DNA of 9,887 nucleotides from an uncultured Prevotellaceae bacterium. Lineage in GTDB: Bacteria > Bacteroidota > Bacteroidia > Bacteroidales > Bacteroidaceae. Positions 6,196-9,887 of the stretch are shown here, piece after piece. Both the position numbers and the translations under genes were made by a program. Position 1 is the first letter of the stretch, and each line of letters starts with the position of its first letter. The stretch is taken from the NCBI GenBank assembly GCA_946624335.1, contig CAMOSA010000088.1, positions 1 through 9,887 of the forward strand, in the 5' to 3' direction. The notes below the pieces were generated by a model. That model searched no databases and was not told where the DNA came from. It worked only from the letters and a program-made list of their open reading frames with translations.

Positions 6196-6978
6196 TTAAT
6201 ATCTCATGATACTCTCGGACATCATCGAATAAATGCGCTGCAATTCGGGCCTGTCTGCCAGCAGAGCGCGTTGCATGCCCATCACATTCTCGTCGCGTCG
6301 TGCGGCGGGGCCAGTCTGCGCCTCAGCAGGCGACAGCTGGTGGAGCTTGGCCACGGTCTCGTCCAGCAAAGGCAGCATGACGGAGAAGTCAAGACCGAGT
6401 TCAGCGAGGAGATCGTCAGCGAGGGTGCAACAATGATTGGCGAAGTTGCAGGCGAAGACGGCCGACAGATGCAAGCGCCGACGTGAGGCTGACGTCGAAT
6501 GGTGCACAAAGGTGGCATCGCCAGTCAGTGAGCAGGCCAGCTCCTCGAGGATACGAAGGTCAGCCTCAGCTGCTGCCTCGAGAAAGAAATGGACGCGCGA
6601 GAAGTCCACGGCACGTTCCTTCGAGAAAGTCTGCATAGGATAAAAGACTCCGCAGCGGTCGTGGCCCGCCTCGATGAACAAGGACAACGGCATCGAACCC
6701 GCCGTGTGAGCCATCAGTGCTCCCTCTCGCCCACAATGCAGGCGACGGATCACGTCACCCAACACGGCATCCGTGACAGCAATCAGGTAGAGATCGGCTT
6801 CACACGTCAACTCTTCGAGCGAGCCCCACGAATAGGGACAACCCACAAGGGCTGCCAAGGTAGCAGCAGCAGCACGGCTACGACTCCATACCTCGACGAT
6901 CTCGACACGTCCTTCGTTGAGTGCCAAAGCCAGTTGCGTAGCCACACGCCCGGCTCCGACAATAGCAATCTTCATCAT
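6196..6978 (-). CDS. Rossmann-like and DUF2520 domain protein (putative NAD(P)-dependent oxidoreductase)
   Basis: A 260-residue protein with an N-terminal dinucleotide-binding Rossmann fold, MKIAIVGAGRVATQLALAL (GxGxxA at 8-13), a second-strand EVWSRS (29-34) and a strand-4 region YLIAVTDAVLGDVI (64-77). The middle has MAHTAGSMPL (89-98) and GVFYPMQTFSKE (110-121). The all-alpha C-terminal half includes LSAVFACNFANHC (171-183) and LSPAEAQTGPAARRDENVM (215-233), the conserved QTGPAxRxD stretch of DUF2520 (PF10728), usually joined to PF10727. The architecture is like 6-phosphogluconate/ketopantoate-type reductases, but the substrate of this family is not known to me. It lies between a nitroreductase and kdsC in one operon, and its neighbours kdsC and maf suggest a core-metabolism or envelope-precursor role (inference). 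The ATG could be at 6978 or the next codon. Confidence 0.88.
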   Translation of the reverse strand: MMKIAIVGAGRVATQLALALNEGRVEIVEVWSRSRAAAATLAALVGCPYSWGSLEELTCEADLYLIAVTDAVLGDVIRRLHCGREGALMAHTAGSMPLSLFIEAGHDRCGVFYPMQTFSKERAVDFSRVHFFLEAAAEADLRILEELACSLTGDATFVHHSTSASRRRLHLSAVFACNFANHCCTLADDLLAELGLDFSVMLPLLDETVAKLHQLSPAEAQTGPAARRDENVMGMQRALLADRPELQRIYSMMSESIMRY

Positions 6979-7023
6979 GATCAGAGGAAAATATCTGATG
7001 AACTTTGAGGCGTCGGATCGCGC

Positions 7024-7551
7024 TCAATAGCGGTCGACGTGCACCTTGTCCCACAACAGGCGGTCCTCGTTGAACGGCTTGCGCTCCATACCCTTGTGTC
7101 CTATGGCGATGATTGACACGACACGCAGAGGCTCGGGGATACCGAGGAGGTAACGAACGATATTGTCAGCCGGTTCGCCTTCGGCCGTATAACGTTCCCG
7201 CACCTGTATCCAGCAAGCTCCGAGGCCCATATCTTCGGCCTGATAGAGCAGGATTGTCGACGCCACACTGGCATCCTCTATCCACACATCACTCTCGGAG
7301 GGATCGCCCACGACGACGACCGCCAGCGGAGCACCTGCCAGGAAGTCGGCGCCCTGAGCCTTACACATCGACAGCTTCTCGAGCATCGACTTATCGTCAA
7401 CGACGACAAAGTGCCAGGCGTGCTTGCCTTTGCTCGACGGGGACATCAACGCGCTACGCAACAAAGTGGCCACCGTGTCGGCTGGCAGTTGCTCATCGGT
7501 GAACTTACGCATCGAGCGGCGTAAGCGTACCAGTTCAGAAAAACTTTCCAT
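7024..7551 (-). CDS. Nitroreductase-family FMN oxidoreductase
   Basis: A 175-residue protein of the nitroreductase superfamily, normally FMN-binding homodimers that use NAD(P)H to reduce nitro compounds, quinones or other electrophiles. Visible motifs are the FMN-phosphate segment LVRLRRSMRKFTD (7-19), SPSSKGKHAWHFVVVDD (37-53, with the SPS...xxPW/HAWHF type cofactor-binding region), APLAVVVVGDP (74-84), DASVASTILLYQAEDMGLGA (93-112) with ACWIQVRER (112-120), and the terminal block VVSIIAIGHKG (144-154). The length fits the short subgroup. The physiological substrate is unknown. It is the first gene of the leftward operon, with a good TATCTTTG box 32 nt upstream, and the DUF2520 gene follows 45 nt downstream. 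Confidence 0.92.
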   Translation of the reverse strand: MESFSELVRLRRSMRKFTDEQLPADTVATLLRSALMSPSSKGKHAWHFVVVDDKSMLEKLSMCKAQGADFLAGAPLAVVVVGDPSESDVWIEDASVASTILLYQAEDMGLGACWIQVRERYTAEGEPADNIVRYLLGIPEPLRVVSIIAIGHKGMERKPFNEDRLLWDKVHVDRY

Positions 7552-7582
7552 TGTACTTTGATACCTTATTTAATATGTGGCG

Positions 7583-7590
7583 CAAAGATA
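7583..7590 (-). promoter_or_regulatory. -7 box for the nitroreductase-DUF2520-kdsC-maf operon
   Basis: On the reverse strand TATCTTTG followed by CGCC matches TAnnTTTG exactly. It ends 31 nt before the nitroreductase ATG, giving a short leader of about 25 nt. No clear TTTG lies at the usual -33 distance, where the pyrimidine tract begins. The same TATCTTTGC word precedes ssb, which supports the box as a real element in this genome. Confidence 0.6.
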
Positions 7591-7611
7591 GTCAAAAAAA
7601 TCCGTATACGG

Positions 7612-7768
7612 TCTTTCCTTTTTTCATTTTTCACTTTTCCCACTCCACTTTTCCCCTTTTGCCTTCATTTTTCCCTTTTCATTTCTCACTTTTCTCTTTT
7701 CCCATACCTCTTTTACCCTTTTCTCTTTTCATTTTTCACTTTTCATTTTTCACTTTTCACTTTTATTT
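7612..7768 (+). repeat. Long pyrimidine-rich low-complexity tract between divergent promoters
   Basis: About 157 bp almost free of G on this strand, built from imperfect reiterations of words such as TTTTCATTTTTCACTTTTC (seen at 7621-7639 and again near 7727-7745) and CACTTTTCAC. The reverse strand is therefore GA-rich (AAAAGTGAAAAATGAAAAG). It fills most of the 230 bp between the nitroreductase and helicase starts. Such tracts could be slippage-prone, bend DNA or adopt triplex forms, or could act as UP-like A/T tracts for both promoters. The ORFs it opens are low-complexity Phe/Ser/Pro strings and are not credible genes. Confidence 0.85.
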
Positions 7769-7769
7769 G

Positions 7770-7777
7770 TAACTTTG
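7770..7777 (+). promoter_or_regulatory. -7 box immediately in front of the helicase ATG
   Basis: TAACTTTG followed by CGCC is an exact TAnnTTTG match and ends only 4 nt before the ATG at 7782. If this box is used with normal geometry, transcription starts at or within a few nt of the initiation codon, giving a leaderless or almost leaderless mRNA. The -33 region lies in the pyrimidine tract and shows no TTTG. Confidence 0.55.
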
Positions 7778-7781
7778 CGCC

Positions 7782-9887
7782 ATGGAACAGAACAATCAAG
7801 CGTTGGAGATGGCGCGTAATTACGCCCTTTACACGCACCGTAACATATTCCTCACCGGCAAGGCAGGCACAGGCAAGACCACCTTTCTGCGCCGTCTGCA
7901 GGAGGAGACGAAGAAACGCATGATCGTTGTGGCGCCGACAGGTGTCGCTGCCATCAATGCGGGCGGCGTCACCATCCATTCTTTTTTCCAGCTCGCCCCC
8001 GGCCTGTTCCTGCCCGGTAAGATGGTGGCCGGACGCGACCCCAAGAGCCGCTACTCGTTCTCGAAGCAGAAAGTCAATATCCTGCGGTCACTCTCGATAC
8101 TCGTCATCGACGAGATATCGATGGTACGCGCCGACCTCCTCGATGCCATCGACGACGTGCTGCGCCGCTATCAGGACCGTTCCAAGCCCTTCGGCGGCAT
8201 ACAGTTGCTGCTTATCGGTGACCTCCAACAGTTGGCACCCGTAGCCACGGAGAGCGAATGGCCGTTATTGAAGGAGTTCTATGACACACCCTACTTCTTC
8301 TCGTCGCAGGCCCTACAGCAGACCGATTTCGTATGCATCGAGCTGCGCCATGTCTACCGCCAACAGGACGAGAAATTCGTCAGCCTGCTCAACGCCGTTC
8401 GCGACAACAGACTCACGCCAGACGTGCTGCAGGCCCTCAACGCCCATTATATTCCGCATTTCAATCCACCCGAAGGCCAACAGTGGATCACACTGACGAC
8501 ACACAACCATCAGGCCGCACAGCTCAACAGCCGAAGGATGGACGCCCTGCCTACGCCATCCCACACCTTCGTTGCAAAGGTCAAAGGCGAATTCCCCGAG
8601 AGCTCCTACCCCACCGATGCCCAACTGACGCTGAAGGTAGGCGCACAGGTCATGTTCTGCAAGAACGACCCCTCTGCCGCCAAAGCCTTTTACAACGGAC
8701 GCATCGGACGCGTCGAGGCCATCAGCGATGAACGCGTCACCGTCGTCTGCCCACGTCACGACACAGCGGCTCAGGGTGCTCCCCAGCCCGGCGATTACGA
8801 CCGCATCGAGGTTGGACCACTCGTATGGAGCAATACGCGCTACACCACCGACTCAGCCTCGGGCACCATACACGAGGAGACGATAGGGTCATTCTCACAG
8901 ATACCACTACGTACGGCCTGGGCCATCACCATCCACAAGAGCCAGGGCCTGACCTTCGATCACGCCATCATCAACGCCGGACGCGCCTTCTCCCACGGAC
9001 AGGTCTATGTCGCACTATCGCGCTGTCGGACACTCGAAGGCCTTGTGCTGGCAACACCCATCACGCCCGACATCATCACCACCGACCCCGATGTCCTCCA
9101 CTTCAACGACTACGCCGCCAACCATCAACCCACGGCCGAGACCTTCATACGCGACCGCCGTTCATTTATCGAAGATATCCTCTGCGATATTTTCGATTTC
9201 ACACGCATCTCGATGCGCCTCCGCTACTTCGCCCGTCTGGCCTCAGAGCACCTCTCAGGCTACTTCCCGGCCTATGCACGTGCCGCAGCCTCCACGGCCA
9301 CACAGACCGACAGCGAGTTGATGGCCGTAGGCTTACGCTTCCAGCAACAGATCCACCAGCTCATCCCAGCCTCACTGTCGTACAGCAGCAATGCCCTGCT
9401 GCGTGAACGGGTTGTGAAAGCCATGACCTATTTCGCCACCGCCACCTCAAAGATCCTCGGCGAGTTTTTCGAACAGGAGCTGCCCGAGATCGACAACGCC
9501 CGTGTCCGTGAACAGATGACTGCCGAGCACAAACTCCTACACACCGACTACGACGAGAAAATGCAGATATTCATCGCCTGCAACAAGGAGTTCTCGCTCA
9601 ACGCCTATTGGGATGCCAAGGCACGTGCCTCCATGACCGAGGACACCTCAACCCGCAAACGCAAGTCCTTATCCTCAAAGCGCGGCTCCATCTCGTTAAA
9701 CAGCAAGTCCTTATCCTCAAGCCGCGGCTCCGTCGCGGCAAACTGCTATCCCTTATCAGCAAGCCGCGGCCCCGTCGCGGCAAACAGCTATCCCTTATCC
9801 GCAAGCCGCGGCTCAGTCGCGGCAAACAGCCTGTCACAGACCGCCCCTCCCACTCCCACACCACGGCGCATCGCCAAGGTCGACATC
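7782..9887 (+). CDS. Pif1-like SF1 DNA helicase with repeat-expanded C-terminal linker (3' end outside window)
   Basis: Reading from ATG 7782, all 702 codons to the window end are open. The N-terminal ~425 residues carry a full superfamily 1B helicase set: motif I LTGKAGTGKTTF (24-35, Lys32), motif Ia VAPTGVAAINAGGVTIHSFF (50-69, a Pif1-type signature), Walker B VIDEISM (108-114), motif III IGDLQQLAP (145-153), motif IV-like ELRHVYRQ (187-194), motif V AITIHKSQGLTFDHAI (381-396) and motif VI GQVYVALSRCRTLEGL (406-421). Pif1/RecD2-like enzymes unwind DNA 5'-3', including G-quadruplexes and R-loops. Residues ~450-620 form a helical region I cannot assign. Then come four 14-residue repeats (628-683) and TPTPRRIAKVDI at the edge. 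In Bacteroidetes relatives I recall a C-terminal helix-turn-helix (HTH_40-type) domain after such a linker, which would lie outside the window. Start choice: ATG 7782 precedes the conserved helix before motif I. The next ATG (7809) would cut into it. Confidence 0.93.
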   Translation, partial: MEQNNQALEMARNYALYTHRNIFLTGKAGTGKTTFLRRLQEETKKRMIVVAPTGVAAINAGGVTIHSFFQLAPGLFLPGKMVAGRDPKSRYSFSKQKVNILRSLSILVIDEISMVRADLLDAIDDVLRRYQDRSKPFGGIQLLLIGDLQQLAPVATESEWPLLKEFYDTPYFFSSQALQQTDFVCIELRHVYRQQDEKFVSLLNAVRDNRLTPDVLQALNAHYIPHFNPPEGQQWITLTTHNHQAAQLNSRRMDALPTPSHTFVAKVKGEFPESSYPTDAQLTLKVGAQVMFCKNDPSAAKAFYNGRIGRVEAISDERVTVVCPRHDTAAQGAPQPGDYDRIEVGPLVWSNTRYTTDSASGTIHEETIGSFSQIPLRTAWAITIHKSQGLTFDHAIINAGRAFSHGQVYVALSRCRTLEGLVLATPITPDIITTDPDVLHFNDYAANHQPTAETFIRDRRSFIEDILCDIFDFTRISMRLRYFARLASEHLSGYFPAYARAAASTATQTDSELMAVGLRFQQQIHQLIPASLSYSSNALLRERVVKAMTYFATATSKILGEFFEQELPEIDNARVREQMTAEHKLLHTDYDEKMQIFIACNKEFSLNAYWDAKARASMTEDTSTRKRKSLSSKRGSISLNSKSLSSSRGSVAANCYPLSASRGPVAANSYPLSASRGSVAANSLSQTAPPTPTPRRIAKVDI
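9663..9830 (+). repeat. Four in-frame 42-bp tandem repeats inside the helicase gene
   Basis: Copies at 9663-9704, 9705-9746, 9747-9788 and 9789-9830, each exactly 14 codons. They encode KSLSSKRGSISLNS, KSLSSSRGSVAANC, YPLSASRGPVAANS and YPLSASRGSVAANS. Copies 3 and 4 differ at 3 of 42 positions, copies 2 and 3 at 7, and copy 1 is the most diverged. Copies 2-4 each contain GCCGCG-(7 nt)-CGCGGC, a 6-bp GC-only inverted repeat at 9721-9739, 9763-9781 and 9805-9823. The unit length of a multiple of three keeps the reading frame. The product is a basic, Ser/Ala-rich, probably disordered linker. There are no spacers between copies, so it is not a CRISPR array. Confidence 0.93.

Noticed and set aside
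7551..7772. Phe/Ser/Pro-rich frames through the pyrimidine tract
   Set aside because: They are translations of low-complexity TTTTC/CACTTTT repeats and end before or clash with the helicase start.
8825..9406. 193-codon + strand frame in the helicase region
   Set aside because: It is out of frame with the continuous 702-codon helicase frame, which carries motifs V and VI across the same bases.
9663..9830. Possible CRISPR array
   Set aside because: Units are contiguous 42-bp tandem repeats with no spacers, in frame within a coding region, and no cas genes are present.
9598..9864. Reverse-strand frame with an Arg/Leu-rich repeat (RLSRGLRIRD-like)
   Set aside because: The periodicity is simply the 42-bp repeats of the helicase gene read backwards. 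No independent evidence for expression.
7782..9887. Possible frameshift or premature stop in the helicase
   Set aside because: I read every codon from 7782 to 9887. The frame is uninterrupted and all helicase motifs occur in the expected order. It only lacks a stop because the window ends.

Overview
This window looks like chromosomal DNA of a Bacteroidota bacterium, most likely order Bacteroidales and Prevotella-like. The evidence is the ssb-gldE pair, secreted GH43 and M64 proteins with Bacteroidetes-type signal peptides, a lipoprotein, and promoter boxes of the Bacteroidetes TAnnTTTG type (TATCTTTGC, TAACTTTGC) in front of the transcription units instead of classical Shine-Dalgarno starts. 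No rRNA, tRNA, IS element, CRISPR array or phage gene is visible.

Layout from left to right. Bases 1-153 (-) hold the first 51 codons of a Na/Pi cotransporter-family protein that runs off the left edge. A divergent intergenic region (154-380) carries promoter boxes in both directions. It is followed by ssb and gldE (+), joined TAA/ATG with no spacer. A GC-rich hairpin at 2101-2130 lies between gldE and a convergent series of minus-strand genes.

Read in the direction of transcription (7551 down to 2152), the minus-strand series is: nitroreductase-family protein, Rossmann/DUF2520 protein, KdsC-type Kdo-8-phosphate phosphatase, Maf nucleotide pyrophosphatase, a small lipoprotein (ATGA overlap with maf), an M64-family secreted metallopeptidase (1 nt after the lipoprotein), and a secreted GH43-family glycosidase-like protein. 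The first four are cytoplasmic housekeeping functions. The last three are envelope or exported proteins, so the tail of the operon looks like an accessory cargo attached to a housekeeping core.

A 230-bp divergent intergenic region (7552-7781) contains a roughly 157-bp nearly pure pyrimidine tract flanked by two nearly identical, outward-facing -7 boxes. To its right, a Pif1-like superfamily 1 helicase gene (+) stays open from 7782 to the end of the window (702 codons, no stop). Near its visible C-terminus it has four in-frame 42-bp (14-residue) tandem repeats, three of which carry a GC-rich inverted repeat. I regard this repeat-expanded linker, the pyrimidine-tract promoter region with a probable leaderless helicase start, and the lipoprotein/M64 pair translationally linked to maf as the points most worth a second look. 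I do not see convincing evidence of a wholly new multi-gene system.
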